Shown piece by piece: positions 34,155 through 45,982 of a stretch of DNA of 64,000 nucleotides. The stretch's first letter is position 1; each line of letters starts with the position of its first letter. Origin of the DNA: Ochotona curzoniae (Eukaryota; Chordata; Mammalia; Lagomorpha; Ochotonidae); the NCBI RefSeq assembly GCF_017591425.1, contig NW_024467121.1:21340707-21404706 (forward strand). The letters run 5' to 3'. The position numbers and the translations under genes are program-made. The notes below the pieces were generated by a model that saw only the letters and a program-made list of their open reading frames with translations, did no database searches and was not told the DNA's origin.

Positions 34155-34450
34155 AGGCCAGCATTTTGGCATAACTGGTAAACTGCTGATTGCAACATGG
34201 AAACCCCTACTGACATTAGTTCATATCCTAGCTGCTCCACTTTTAATCCAACTCCCTGCTAATGATCTGAGGAAAGCAGCAGAAAATGACATAGGTATTT
34301 GGTGCCCTACCACCCATTTGGGAGACCTGAAAGAAACTCCTGGCACAGCCCAGGCCGCTGTAGGCACCTGCAGTTAACATGTAGATAGAAGAATTCTGTT
34401 TCTGTTTCTGTTTCTCTCTCTCTCTCTCTCTCTCCATAACTCTTTCAAAA
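34155..34450 (+). mobile_element. old CSINE, sense, tail with (TC)n
   Basis: GGCCAGCATTTTGGCATAAC head. The tail contains (TTTCTG)3 and (TC)n at 34397-34434. Confidence 0.8.
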
Positions 34451-34498
34451 CAAATAGGTAAAAACTTAAAAGACAGACTACTTTATCATCAATAATTT

Positions 34499-34821
34499 TT
34501 TTTAAAGATTTATCTTTTTATTTTTATTGGAAAGGTATATATACAGAGAGGAGAGACAGAGAGGAAGATCTTCCATCCGATGATTCACTCCCTAAGTGAG
34601 CTCAACGGCCGATGCTATACCGATCCGAAGCCAGGAGCCTCCTCTGGGTCTCCCATGCAAATGCAGGGTCCCAAAGCTTTGGGCCGTCCTCGACTGCTTT
34701 CCCGGGCCACAGGCAGGGAGCTGGATGGGAAGCGGGGCCGCTGGGATTAGAACCGGTGCCCATATGGGATCCTGGGCATGTAAGGCTAGGACCTTAACCA
34801 CTGTACCATCGCGCCGGGCCC
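34499..34821 (-). mobile_element. CSINE, antisense, young, exact target duplication
   Basis: CATCAATAATTT at 34487-34498 and 34822-34833 flanks a near-consensus copy ending CGCGCCGGGCC. Among the most recent insertions in the window. Confidence 0.96.
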
Positions 34822-34833
34822 CATCAATAATTT

Positions 34834-35604
34834 CTTACAACTGAGAAAGCTTACAATTTTTTTTCCTAAAAACTATAAAAGACAATGTCCTGAACACACA
34901 AGGAGTGTGCAACTGTAATGGAATGTACGACCACATGCTGTACAAACTCCAAATGATGTTTTCTGGAAGACTGGGTCTGGTATGGGAATATTAATGAAGA
35001 ATCTCATGTTGGTTTATGGTTGAGGGTTAAAAGCATACAACAATGAAAACAAACAAACAACACAGAGCAGTGCTGACAGGGCAGAGTCCACAGATAAGCA
35101 GGGTGGAACCTGAACTAAGTGTCAGAGAAGTCAGGAGGAGGATGCGAAACTGGGACAGTGTTACTCAGCTTCATGAGAGTTCAGGCATAATTTGAGGCAA
35201 TAGCTAACATAGAATGTTTGCTAACATAGTTTAGAAATTTAGCTTTTTTGTTTAATTAAACAAGCACTGTAATTTTTATGTATCTAGTACATATGGCTTA
35301 GATTTGGTTATTTACTGCTTAAGGGTTTATTTCAAGTTGATTCATGCATGTAATTCTCAGCTGGAATTTAAGGGCTTATAGCAAGCCAATGTTTCTGTTA
35401 ATTCTTTTGTCATCCTTACCAAAACACAGCCCCAGGCACATAAAAAGTTCTTAATAAATGTTACTTTAATTGAACAGCAATATTAAGTTTTCTTTTTTTC
35501 ACCATTTATTATCTAAGGAAACAGTTAGAAAAACAATGTTTTATTTTAATCACTTAAGGTCATATTTCAAATTTACTTAAAGACAAATCCCACAAATCTG
35601 GTAG
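34834..35604. other. CNST intron 1, mostly unique
   Basis: An L2-like 3' end is suggested at 35400-35470 (CCAGGCACATAAAAAGTTC, TTAATAAATGTTACT), sense strand, low confidence. Confidence 0.35.
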
Positions 35605-35885
35605 GGGACAGGCATTTGGATCAGCAGTTAAGTTTCCACTCGGAATACCCACATGCAAATCAGGGTCCCTGGATCCCAGCTCTGTTTCCAATCCAGCTTC
35701 CAGCCGAGGTGTCTGACAGGACACAGCAGGTGACAGTTCAAGTGCCTCCACACTGCTGGCCCCATGGAACATCAGGGCTGGGATCCAGGTTACTGGGTTG
35801 GACCTGGTCTAATCCCAGTTGTTGTGGACACTTGAAAATGAACCAGCAATAAAGATAATTCTCTTAGTCTTTCAGATAAATAAAA
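35605..35885 (+). mobile_element. old CSINE, sense
   Basis: GGGGACAGGCATTTGGATCAGC head and TCTTTCAGATAAATAAAAAG tail. Confidence 0.7.
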
Positions 35886-37209
35886 AGAATACTAATTTTA
35901 TAACATCAAATAAAATATCTGGCAGGAAACAGACATACAGGGGAAACTTCAGAACTAACAGTACTGTCAGTGAAAGATTAACAAGGACAAATCAGCAAAT
36001 TCCAAAAAAGAAGCGTTAATTAGCATAAAAGGAAATGAATTAAGTTACTGGACTCATTCTATTTTCTAACATATCAGTATAATTAGAAATCCTTGTGGTT
36101 TATGCTATGCAAACTTAAAAATTATGTTCAAATTAAATAATTCAAAGAAAATATGAGAATTGTTTTATGATCATTCCTAAACTGAAAAGATAAATACAAT
36201 TAGATCAGAGTAAAAAAAAAACAGAAATGCTAGACTAAAATAAATTGGACTCATCTAATTGTATTTATTCCAAATCTATTAAAAAAGGAAATTCAAAACT
36301 AGCTCCAGTAAAAAGTATAGTCTCCCTTACCAAAATTATGAAAATATAGTATTTTATTAGGAGGAAGCTTCTGAAATGTTAAAGGTAAAAGAAGAAAATC
36401 ACAGCAATCTCAGATGCTGAAGTTAGTGGAGACAGACTTTGAAAATTTGACTTAAGGGACGGGGCATAAGATATCACCCATGCTGTTGCACTTCACGGGT
36501 AATTTCAAAGCTCAGTTCAAATGCAGATGCAGGGAAGGGTCAGAGGGAAGCAGAACTGCCAGCACAGGAGAGTAGAGTAAGTTCTTGTCTTGTGCAAGAA
36601 AAAATTCAATGTGACACAGAGTGGGAAGCAAGGCTTGATGAGAACACGTCTGCAGACAGAACCTGAGCCAGCCGCACCGACACACAGACATACACAGAAT
36701 TTTCAAGGGAATAAGGTCTACTTCTCACCAGTTTGTCCTCCTCCTCCTCCCTTTTCTCCGGGACAAAAGGAATGTGTATTAGGTAAAAATTTCTCTCAAG
36801 GTTTCACTACACAGTGTTCTCTGATTGGGTAGCCCTGCTGGCACCAGCAAGAGGAGCATGTTGTCGGATGCCGTCCTTGCGGGGACACTGTGAAGCTTTT
36901 ACTGCCCAGTCTTACCAGGCTAGGTGACCCAGAGCAGAAAGGGTCTCCTGGGGGCTTTCCTGAACAGGAAAGCTGAGACTACATGCACAGCAGCCCAGTA
37001 AAGGCAGGATTTTGTGGGCTGCTTCCAGGGCATTCTAGAAGCTTGTGTTCCTCAGGCTCCCAATACAAACATAGGCTAATTTCTGCTTTTTACGTGAAGA
37101 ACATAATACTTAGTTGATCATCAGTCTGTGATTATAAAGTAAACTGAAAAAAGAAAAAGAAGAAGGAAAGAGAAAAGTACAATTTATCTTCTTAGAATTC
37201 TATCCATGT
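35886..37209. other. CNST intron 1, no element recognised
   Basis: Contains a GC-richer patch at 36830-37010. No gene support. Confidence 0.4.
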
Positions 37210-37210
37210 G

Positions 37211-37530
37211 GGGCCAGTGTGGCAGCACAACAGGCTAATCCTCCACCTATAAGCATTAGTATCCCATTTGGGTGTTGGGTCATGTCCTGGCTGCTCTACT
37301 TACCATCCAGCTCTCTGCCTATGGGGAGCCAGCAGAGGATGGCCCAATTCCTTGAGACCCTACACACATACAGGAGACTTGGAGGAAGCTCCTGGTTCCT
37401 GGCTCTGAATTAGCTCAGCTGCAGCTGTTGGGACCATCTGGAAAGTGAGTTGGCAGATGGAATATCTTTCTGTTTCTCCTTCTCTCTGTACATCTGCCTC
37501 TCCATAAAAGATAATCTTAAAAAAATATTT
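37211..37530 (+). mobile_element. CSINE, sense, older subtype
   Basis: GGGGCCAGTGTGGCAGCACAAC to CCATAAAAGATAATCTTAAAA. Confidence 0.85.
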
Positions 37531-37649
37531 TTAAAGAATCTGATCTATGAAGCACATCAAATCTGTTCTCAATATTAGCAAAAACTTAATATAAAGATCA
37601 ATTCTGAAAATATTTTAAATCACATATACATGCTCATTTTAAATAAAAG

Positions 37650-37960
37650 TACTCATTTATTTAATAGAGTTACAGAGACAGGGAGAAGCAGAGAGAAAGA
37701 TTTTGCTTATGGTGCTTCACTCCGCAAATGGCCACAACAGCCAAAGCTGGGACAATAAAAAGACAGGAGCCAGGGGTTTCCCTAGGAACTTCTACGTGGG
37801 TGCAGGAGCCCATGCACTTGGGCTATCTTCCTTTGCTTTCCTAGGCATATTAGCAGGAGCTGGATTAAAATCAGAATAGCCCATACTCAAACTGGTATCT
37901 GGATGGGATTCCAGTGTCACAGCTAGTGGCATTGCCACAATGTCACAATGCTGTGCCCTT
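37650..37960 (-). mobile_element. old CSINE, antisense
   Basis: CATTTATTTAATAGAGTTACAG to CACAATGTCACAATGCTGTGCCC. Confidence 0.8.
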
Positions 37961-37962
37961 CA

Positions 37963-38252
37963 TTTTTTTTTTTTTTTAAGGTTAACTTTTACTTATCTGA
38001 AAAGCACAGTGACAGAAAAACCAAGAGATCATCTGCTAATTTACTCCCTAAATGGTCACCAAGGCCAGGGCCCAGAACTTCTTCCTGGTCTCCCATGTGG
38101 GCCCAGGGCCCAAGCACTGGGGCTATCTTCTGCTGCTTTCCTAGGGACATAACCAGGGAGCTGGATAGGAAATATAACAGGATCTCAAACTGGCATCCTG
38201 CTGGTATCACAGGCAGCAGCCCAACCTGTGGTATGCCACAAAGCTGGGCTCA
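37963..38252 (-). mobile_element. CSINE, antisense, abutting the previous copy
   Basis: T15 run and TTATCTGAAAAGCACAGTGAC to CCACAAAGCTGGGCTC. Confidence 0.82.
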
Positions 38253-39417
38253 CATTTTTTATTTTAATGACTTCCTTCGTACACGTACTCCTCCTTAATA
38301 AAATGATAGTTGTCCACCTTACTAATATCCAGAAAAGTTATAACTTGACAATGTCCCAACAAAAGTCTATGTTAAAGAAAAAATGGAGGTAGGAATGCTT
38401 CTAAACACATCTAGGAGACCAATTCAATAATTACAACATTTCAAAGGCAAAGCACGTTCGGACAAGACTTCCAAATGTTTCCAAGCTGGTGCTTGTCTGA
38501 ATTCTGAAGGCCAAGTTTCCATGGTTTCCTAAAGGCAAAACTGAGGCCCTTATCAATCAATCACCGAGTGCCTTCTATCGTACTACCAGGTTGACTGCAG
38601 TGTATGGGGGAGAAAGCAAACAAGATAAAGATTTAAGTTAAATTTCCATATAAGAATATTTGAAGTGACAAAAGCAGATGTTTAAGAAATGACCAATAAA
38701 AGGTAGATTTAGTAAGTATTGAGAGTAAGGGAAAAGAAAAGACAAGAAGAGAAATATGGCTGTAAGAAACTGGAAGCTTCATTCGGCCCAAGCTCTGGTC
38801 AGAATGCTTCAAGAGCTTGGATAAGACTTTCATCAGAAATAAAATCAAGGCATTGGACAGATAACTTTAACATTCTGAATTTCAGGCAACTACACCACTA
38901 TTTGTCTGCAATGATTATAGTGAAAGCACTGAAAAACAATAAGCTCACTCAAAGATTGAAAAAAATTAAAGGTTTACACACTTGTAATTGTAAGAGAACT
39001 ATCAACTCAATGCAAACTTATAAATACAAGTAATAAAACAGCAATAAAATTAAAATAACATTAATTTATTTGATAACACACCATAAAAATAGCAGTTACA
39101 GTTACAAATTTAATATGGCATAAAATGGAAGTTCTCATTATTTTCTTTCAGCTGATTATTGAAATGAAAAGAGAATTAAGAATTTCACTGCTGCCTTCGT
39201 TTCACACTTCTCCACTATATATTTTCTAATTAATATGCATGTTTTTCTGAGTTCTTCTTTATCACGGCACTATATTTTAGCTTATTTTTTAAAGTTTTAA
39301 TTAGGTTTAAGAGATTGAATATAGTTCATAGATACAATTCTAAGCACATGATATATCTCTTCTTCCCTCTCCAACCTCCTTTATGATTGCAATAGCATAT
39401 TTTAAATTTTCATTTTT
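38253..39417. other. CNST intron 1, no element recognised
   Basis: Unique-looking. A 104-codon plus-strand frame at 38719 shows no similarity that I recognise. Confidence 0.4.
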
Positions 39418-39418
39418 G

Positions 39419-39728
39419 GACCCGGCAGCATGGCCTAGCAGCTAAAGTCCTCGCCTTGAACACGCCAGGATCCCATATGGGTGCCAGTTCTAATCCCGGC
39501 AGCTCCACTTCCCATCCAGCTCCCTGCTTGTGGCCTGGGAAAGTAGTCGAGGATCCTGCACCTGTGTGAGATACCTGGAAGAGGGTCCTGGATCCTGGCT
39601 TAGGATTGGCACAGCATCGGCCGTTGCGCTCACTTGGGGAGTGAATCATCGGACAGAAGATCTTTCTCACTGTCTCTCCTCCTCTCTGTATATCTGACTT
39701 TCCAATAAATAAATCTTTAAAAAAAATT
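39419..39728 (+). mobile_element. CSINE, sense, young GCAGCRTGGCC subtype
   Basis: GACCCGGCAGCATGGCCTAGC to AATAAATAAATCTTTAAAA, with a ~35-bp internal deletion after GTCGAGGAT. Confidence 0.93.
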
Positions 39729-40074
39729 TTTTTTCATTACAGTAGAAAGGTTTAATACTTCACCAAATAAGAAGCTTAACAAGTGAAAATCAAAAAAACC
39801 CCTAGCTTAGCAGGAATGTAAGCAAGGGTTATAAACAACAAATTGTGGAAAAATGACCATTTTATAAATGTACAGTCAATTTTAAAGTAATCACAAACCA
39901 CTAAATCTATATAGGAGTACAAGAAGTTAAGCACCAGCTTGCCAAAGGTATAAAATGAAGTTTTATAAAACTATATTTGCAGCAGTACTGACACAGACAT
40001 TTCTCTTTTTTTGTTTTCAATTTTAGCTCCCACATATACTACACATTTCATTTAAAATATATAATAGTTCTTGG

Positions 40075-40440
40075 TATAGTCAAAAAAATTGAGCAACTAT
40101 CACCTAGAAACCAAAAACATTTCGACTCAAAAACATATCATCACCCCAGAAGAAAATATCATTTTCTCACCTCAACCTCAGTTTTCCCACGAACAAGACA
40201 CTTTTTATTCTCCTAAGTTATCATTCCAGCCCTAAAGTAGCTACTCCAAAACACTAATCTACTTTCTGCTGCTACAGACTGATACATTCTGGACACTTGG
40301 TGTAAATGAAGCATTCTGTGACTGGTTTCTTTCACTAGGCATAATGTTTTCAGGGTGCGTCCACGTTGAGGTACATGTAAACACTCAATTTCCTTCAACT
40401 GGCAAACAATCCCTCACTCATTGTGCTCTGGGGAGGTATG
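40075..40440 (-). mobile_element. ancient L1 3' UTR, antisense
   Basis: AACATATCATCACCCCAGAAG, CACTAATCTACTTTCTGCTGC, CATTCTGGACACTTGG, CACTAGGCATAATGTTTTC, in the order of reverse L1M 3' ends. Confidence 0.75.
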
Positions 40441-40969
40441 ATGTGGTAACTTTTAAGCCTCACTGCTTCAGCCAACTTCCTTCTCCCTGGAGTAAGACTG
40501 GTCAGCAGAGAATACACACACTGTTGTGCCACATGCTCTTTTGGTGAGCCAGGCCTCCTTTGTAAGAAAAGGCAAGGAGAGAGAAGACTGAATCACAATA
40601 GGCAAAGACTAGATGACAGAAAAGGAGAGAAGCGAGGGGACAGGCACTTCAGTAACGATACAAAGACAAGGAATTGTTATGGGAAGCTGAAGGCACCAGC
40701 TTGGATAGAAGCAACACATAAGAAGGTGGTATTTACTGGATGTGCCTCTCAGCTCACACACTACTCCTTTTAAGGAGAACTGTGAGGATCTTCCTACAAC
40801 AGCCCCGACTCCTGAGTCTGTCTAGCTTTATTCCCTACTAATCTTCTACCTTAAATAGACAAATTGATGTGACTCTCAAACAAAGATTAAAAAAAAAATG
40901 AGAATATGTAATGCTGGTGAGGAATTAGGAACCATGTATGATGAACTCAGAAGCATTATTCCAAGACTT

Positions 40970-41200
40970 TTTTTTCTTCTTAAAGATTTCCTACATGGAT
41001 GCAAGGGTCCAATAATTTGGGCCATCTTCTGCTGCTTTCCCAGGCAAATTAGCAGCAAGTTAACCTACAGTGATATAAGACTGGTTCCAGATTTACTGTT
41101 TGTTCTATATAATTTTCCATAAACAGCCAGGACAAGAACCAGTGTCCACATGAGATCCTAGAACACACAAGGTGAGGATTTAGTCAATTGATCTGGTCCC
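40970..41200 (-). mobile_element. old CSINE, antisense, with ~50-bp foreign segment
   Basis: TTCCTACATGGATGCAAGGG, TGCTTTCCCAGGCAAATTAGC, then after an interruption ACACAAGGTGAGGATTTAG. Confidence 0.65.
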
Positions 41201-41237
41201 ACTTCTCCGTATTTTGCCTATTTCAACATGCAACATT

Positions 41238-41395
41238 GTAGAGCAAGGCCATCTTTTGCTACCTTCTAAAGTCCATTAGCAGGGAGCTAGCTGGATCAGA
41301 AGTACAGCAGCCAGGATTCCCAAACATGCTCAAATGAGATGCCAGCATTGTAGGCAGCTGTAAAACCTGCTATGTCACAATGCTGCCCTGACTTT
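41238..41395 (-). mobile_element. old CSINE head half, antisense
   Basis: GCAGGGAGCTAGCTGGATCAG to GTCACAATGCTGCCCTG. Confidence 0.7.
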
Positions 41396-41439
41396 GGGCC
41401 ATTTTCCCCTCCCTCTCTGTCTCTGCCTCTCTCTCTCTC

Positions 41440-41625
41440 TTTTAAAGATTTATTTCTTTTTATTGGAAAGGCAGATATACAGAGAGGAGGAGAGACAGAG
41501 CAGGAAGATCTTCTGTCCGAAAGAGTGAGCATTCTTCCATGTGCTGGCTCATTCCTAACTGCCTTCAACGGCAGGTTCTAGGCCAAACTGATGCCAGGAG
41601 ACAGGAGTTTCATTAGTGAATCCAA
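41440..41625 (-). mobile_element. CSINE tail half joined to older copy, antisense
   Basis: Young-looking TTTAAAGATTTATTTC...GATCTTCTGTCCGA to 41521, then a diverged CTTCCATGTGCTGGCTCATTCC segment. Confidence 0.65.
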
Positions 41626-41784
41626 GGATGGACCCATCAGATTAGATGGGGAGAGATTTCTGAATTTAGGATATGCAAAGACTATGCCCCTAATCAGCAG
41701 GCAGCAGCTATAGAAGATGAGATCAAGCTACAGCGTTCAGCAGCACTTACGGATAAGGATCGGAAACCTCTGATGGAGGAATGA

Positions 41785-42095
41785 AATGTGACTCAACTTA
41801 GAGTCACGTGCAGAAAGCTATGCCATCCCTGCCCTGTCATATTGTCTGCCTACCTGTCAATCAAATGACTCCTTTCCCAGGTTGTACCCCTTCCTCACCA
41901 GGACTTGGGGGTGGTATCATATAAACACTCCCCTTTCCGGGCTCATAAGAAGCCAGGCAATGTAGAGGGGCACTCTGTGGTGTTCTCTTGTCCCAGGGAC
42001 ACAAGATCAAAGCAGAAACATCTTTTCTCCCACCTTTCCCCTCTCTGCCCAATATATCCCTAAATATGGCCCAGGTGTGTCCATAATTTCCTCAT
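41785..42095 (+). mobile_element. candidate LTR (endogenous retrovirus), sense
   Basis: ATCATATAAACACTCCC (TATA-like, ~41914) is followed ~60 bp later by GGGCACTCTGTGGTGTTC and CACAAGATCAAAGCAG, then a T/C-rich end, an arrangement typical of LTR U3-R-U5. I could not fix the TG...CA ends or a target duplication, so the boundaries are loose. Confidence 0.4.
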
Positions 42096-42124
42096 CTTTT
42101 AAATTTTATATTTAAAATAAGACA

Positions 42125-42355
42125 CCACTTGGGATGTCTTCATCCTATATGAAAATTCCTGGGTTTGAGTTCCAACTCTACTTCCAACCCGGGTTCCATC
42201 AGAATCCAGAAGGCACAGATGACAGCTCAAGCACTTGGAAAAAAAACCACAGCCATGGATTGTGTTTCAGATTAAGGTCCAGGCTCCTGGTTTCCACCTG
42301 CACTGACACAGTTGTTATGGCCATTTGGGAAGGGAATCAACAAAGCAAGATCTTT
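42125..42355 (+). mobile_element. old CSINE, sense, first part (interrupted)
   Basis: GGGTTTGAGTTCCAACTCTAC to GGGAATCAACAAAGCAAGATC. Continues at 42691. Confidence 0.7.
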
Positions 42356-42690
42356 GGGCCCTGGCAGCGTGGCCTAGCGGCTAAAGTCCTCGCCCTGAAC
42401 GCCCCGGGATCCCATATGGGCACCAGTTCTAATCCCAGCAACTCCACTTCCCATCCAGCTCCCTGCTTGTGGCCCGGGAAAGCAGTCGAGGACGGCCCAA
42501 AGCCTTGGGACCCTGCACCCGTGTGGGATACCTGGAAGAGGGTCCTGGTTCCCAGCTTTGGAACAGGGCAGCAACCGCCGTTGCGGTCACTTGGGGAGTG
42601 AATCATCGGACGGAAGATCTTCCTCTCTGTCTCTCCTCCTCTCTGTATATCTGACTTTCCAATAAATAAATAAATCTTTAAAAAAAAAAG
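42356..42690 (+). mobile_element. CSINE, sense, young, inserted into an older CSINE
   Basis: GGGCCCTGGCAGCGTGGCCTAGC to AATAAATAAATAAATCTTTAAA. Flanks GCAAGATCTTT and GCAATATCTCT look like a slightly decayed target duplication. Confidence 0.95.
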
Positions 42691-42755
42691 CAATATCTCT
42701 TTTTTTTTTCTGTATCTATCTGCCTTTTCAGATAAATAAGTAATAAAATATATAA
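42691..42755 (+). mobile_element. old CSINE tail (continuation of 42125)
   Basis: CAATATCTC, T/C-rich tract, CTGCCTTTTCAGATAAATAAG. Confidence 0.65.
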
Positions 42756-42854
42756 AAATATTCAGAAACCTCAACTTTTCCTTATGGAGACAAAGAGCAA
42801 ATAAGTTACAAAGAAAAATGTATCTTTCAAGGCACTTTGAATAAGTTCAAAGAC

Positions 42855-42965
42855 AAGCTGGCACCGTGGCTCAACAGGCTATCCTCTACCTTCAAGCCTA
42901 GAGCATTCCATATGGGTGCCAGTTTGTGTCCTTAGCTACCCAACTTCCAATAAACAAGTTTTCCT
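42855..42965 (+). mobile_element. CSINE head fragment, sense
   Basis: AAGCTGGCACCGTGGCTCAACAG to CCCAACTTCCAATAAACA. Truncated after the B-box region. Confidence 0.75.
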
Positions 42966-43499
42966 CAAGTGAAAAATCTATACTTTTATTTCTTTTCTTC
43001 AGAGCATTGTTTTGTTATAGCAAAGGAAGAAAAGAAGGGAGAATTAAGGTTGGACTCTTTTTTTGCCTCCTTATGCTTATAAAAAGTCACAACCAGTTCT
43101 AATCTTTCAGCTTTCTAAGGAAGGCAGAATGGTATCAAAAAGAAACAAAAGATGTGAAAGGCAGAGGAAGCCCTGCAGGCATTCTGGATATCTGCTCAAC
43201 TATCCCGAAGAAGAGCAGAGGAGAGGCATTCCAGCAAAGGTGATACAAAGTACACAGCTTTGCACAAAGTATTATACAAATACATGGAAAATCCAATAAC
43301 AAGAAACATTCTAAGAATATTCCCTTTCCCCAGATTCTCAAGTATTCCCAAAGCAGAAGGTGTGCTCTGTAATTACGTGCTTAGCAAACACAGGTACCTT
43401 TTGAGGCTTCCAAAAGGAGACGTCAGGACACAGAGGAAAGCTGTGCTGAGGTTTCCCAGGAATCACGGGGTTCTCTCCAAGCACACAGCTAGGCTAGGG

Positions 43500-43790
43500 C
43501 AACACTGCAGTACAACTGCTATGATGCTGGCATCCCAGCAAAGGTGTGAATCACACCTGCGTAGCTTCCTGCTAACACACCTGGGAAGACAGGCAGACTG
43601 TACAGGCAGACTGTACAGGCAGAGTATACTTGGGCCCCTGCTATCCATGTGAAAGACCAGGATGGAATTTCAGTTCCCGGCAGCAGCCTCTCCAAACCCT
43701 GGCTGCTGTGACCATTTGAGGAGAGCATTAGTGGATAGAAGAAACTGTTTGTCAGTCTTTCAAATAAATCAATCTATTTGAAGAAAAAAA
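43500..43790 (+). mobile_element. CSINE, sense, with 13-bp tandem duplication
   Basis: ATGCTGGCATCCCAGCAAAGG to CTTTCAAATAAATCAATC. GACTGTACAGGCA is repeated in tandem near 43596-43621. Confidence 0.75.
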
Positions 43791-43812
43791 AAAAAAAAAG
43801 AAGAAAAAGGGG

Positions 43813-44118
43813 ATGGTCCCTGGCACAGTGGCTTAACAGGTTAATTTTCCAGCTGTCACTACGGGCATCTCATATGAGCTCCACAGGTTTGTGTCCTGCT
43901 GCTGCACTTCTGATGCAGCTCCCTGCTTACAGCCTGCAAGGTAGAGAAGGCTCAAGTCCTTGGGCTCCTGCACCTACACAAGAGAACCAAAGGAAGCTCC
44001 CGGCTCCTGACTTCAGATCAAGGCAACCATTTGGGGAGTGAACCAGCCAAAGGAGACCTCTGTCTCTTCTCTCCATAAACCTGCCTTTCAAATAAAAATA
44101 AGTAATTATCTAAAAAAA
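43813..44118 (+). mobile_element. CSINE, sense, older subtype
   Basis: GTCCCTGGCACAGTGGCTTAAC to CTTTCAAATAAAAATAAGTAATTATC. Confidence 0.82.
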
Positions 44119-44207
44119 AGAGAGAGAGAGTTTATGCTTGATAATCAAAATGCTTGATAATATTAGGTTTCTATATAGCATGTAATCTCCTGGTTGCTCA
44201 TTCTGAA

Positions 44208-44347
44208 GGCACTTTCAAAAATTTATGAAAAAATGAAATAAATTTTTAAAAAATTCATGGAAATGCCTATTATGAAAAACCTGTAAGAACATTAAAAATT
44301 TTTGCACTGAGGTCAGTTTCTTTTAGTTCAATTTTTGAAGTATCCTC
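44208..44347. mobile_element. mariner-like MITE with terminal inverted repeats
   Basis: Left end GGCACTTTCAAAAATTTA and right end, reversed, GGATACTTCAAAAATTGA pair over about 15 of 18 bases. The ~140-bp AT-rich body has no coding capacity. This resembles the short non-autonomous mariner elements (GTACTTCAAAAAGTTC-type ends) known in several mammals. Confidence 0.6.
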
Positions 44348-44439
44348 ACATAATCAACTGAAAGGCCACCTAAAAAAAAGATCACTAATCCTGAACTTTT
44401 TACTTCAGCTTATTTTGAAATAGATTTTTCTCAGACTAT

Positions 44440-44640
44440 TGAAAAGATGCTCCGGATTCTGTCAACACACACCCTGGGAAGCAAGTGCTTGGGCTCCTGC
44501 CCCTCAAGCGGGACACCTGCACAGAGGTTCAAGGTCCTGAGTAAGGCTGGTCCAGTTGTGAACATCTGGAGAATAAACCAACAGATGAAAGATCTCTATT
44601 TTGTCTCTCTTTTAAGCATATAAAATTAAACTTTAAAAAA
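44440..44640 (+). mobile_element. old CSINE 3' two-thirds, sense
   Basis: GCAAGTGCTTGGGCTCCTGC, GAATAAACCAACAGATGAAAG. Confidence 0.7.
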
Positions 44641-45715
44641 AGAAATGCTGGATTACAGAATAAATACATACCTATTATATTCTCAAGTGATCAGGAATAG
44701 TATTCTATATTTTATAGGAAAGTTCACATTTTTAAGGAAATTGTTTACTTAAAAATTTATAAAAATAAGTGACTAAAAGCCTACTTGGCTTTGATTCAAA
44801 TAAGACCAGATTCATAAAGCTACAGCTACCTAATTCACTGAGTGGTCAAAACACAGCAATATACAAAAAAAAAAAAAAAAAAAACCAGAGTCCTTTAGTC
44901 AGTAATAGTTTTCCAGGAAAAACAGGGCAGTTTTGGACAGTCACAAAACAATGTACAATCACCTAAATATTGTCAAATGAAGTGGTAAAAGCCAAGGCAT
45001 CAATAAAAATTAGATTTACCATTTACTTCCAAGACTGTTACTGGAGAAGCTACAGGGAAAAAGAATCTCGACTCAGCAGCATCTTGACAGGCACATCCTA
45101 TCTTTCCATTCCACATGGCTAATGATGAAGAAAAATAGGAAGTCCTGAGACAGAAGGGTAGGAAGAATAGAGGCAAAAAGCTTCTATCTCCAAATATGGT
45201 ACACAGCAGAATTGCAAAACTAAAACTCAACCTGGTGTAAGACTTGAGGATTTTTAAGAGGATATATTTCCTTATAAAATACTACAAATGAAGCACGCAG
45301 GTATTTCTGGCTAATAAGAAATAAAATTTCACCTATAGGAATGATTCCTTAAAGAAGTCTGTATTCAACCGTATTCAACCAAGTCTTGAGGGCCCCAAAG
45401 TGGAGAGAAGGCATCAGAACAGTATCAACACATATGGTAGGATTGCTCAGTAAGTACATGAGCCATCTGGAGGCTCTTTAAATGCTAAAGGGGTTTTTAC
45501 AAAAAATAACACTTGCTGGAGTATCAAATATTCTTGCTTAAATGCTTTAATTTCCTGAGACTGTTTTGGTACATATTTAAGGTGAATACTATGATGTATA
45601 TAACAAAATGATTATTAAAGTGAGACAAATCATTCACCATCTCCCAGCTGCCCAGTTTTCTCCCATGAGGCAACAATAGCTACAATCTGCTCATTCAGCA
45701 TAAAAGCCTAAAGAC
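44641..45715. other. CNST intron 1, mostly unique
   Basis: Contains an A20 run at 44864-44883 and a 99-base exon-like segment at 45020-45118 (minus), discussed in the findings. Confidence 0.4.
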
Positions 45716-45717
45716 TA

Positions 45718-45982
45718 ACTAGGCATTTGGAATATCAGCTAAGATGCTTCTGTGCCACTTCAGAGTACCGGGGTGTGACCCCCACCTCCACCTCCTGATT
45801 CCAGCTCTCTGGGAGACAGCAGGGATGGCTCAGGTAACTGGGGTCTGGCTACAAACGTGGGGGACCTGGACTGAGTTCCTAGCTTCCAGCTTCTTGCTTT
45901 GGCCAGCTATTTCAGACATCTGGGGAGTGAATCTGCAGATGGGAATTCTGTTTCTCTCTGTATATCTCTCAAATAAATTAAA
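45718..45982 (+). mobile_element. old CSINE, sense
   Basis: GGCATTTGGAATATCAGC head, CCTGGACTGAGTTCCTAGC, ATCTCTCAAATAAATTAAATG tail. Confidence 0.7.

Noticed and set aside
34397..34438. Possible regulatory (TC)n tract
   Set aside because: It is the expanded T/C-rich tail of an old CSINE.
42134..42601. 155-codon plus-strand open frame
   Set aside because: It spans an old CSINE and the young CSINE nested in it, so it is repeat-derived.
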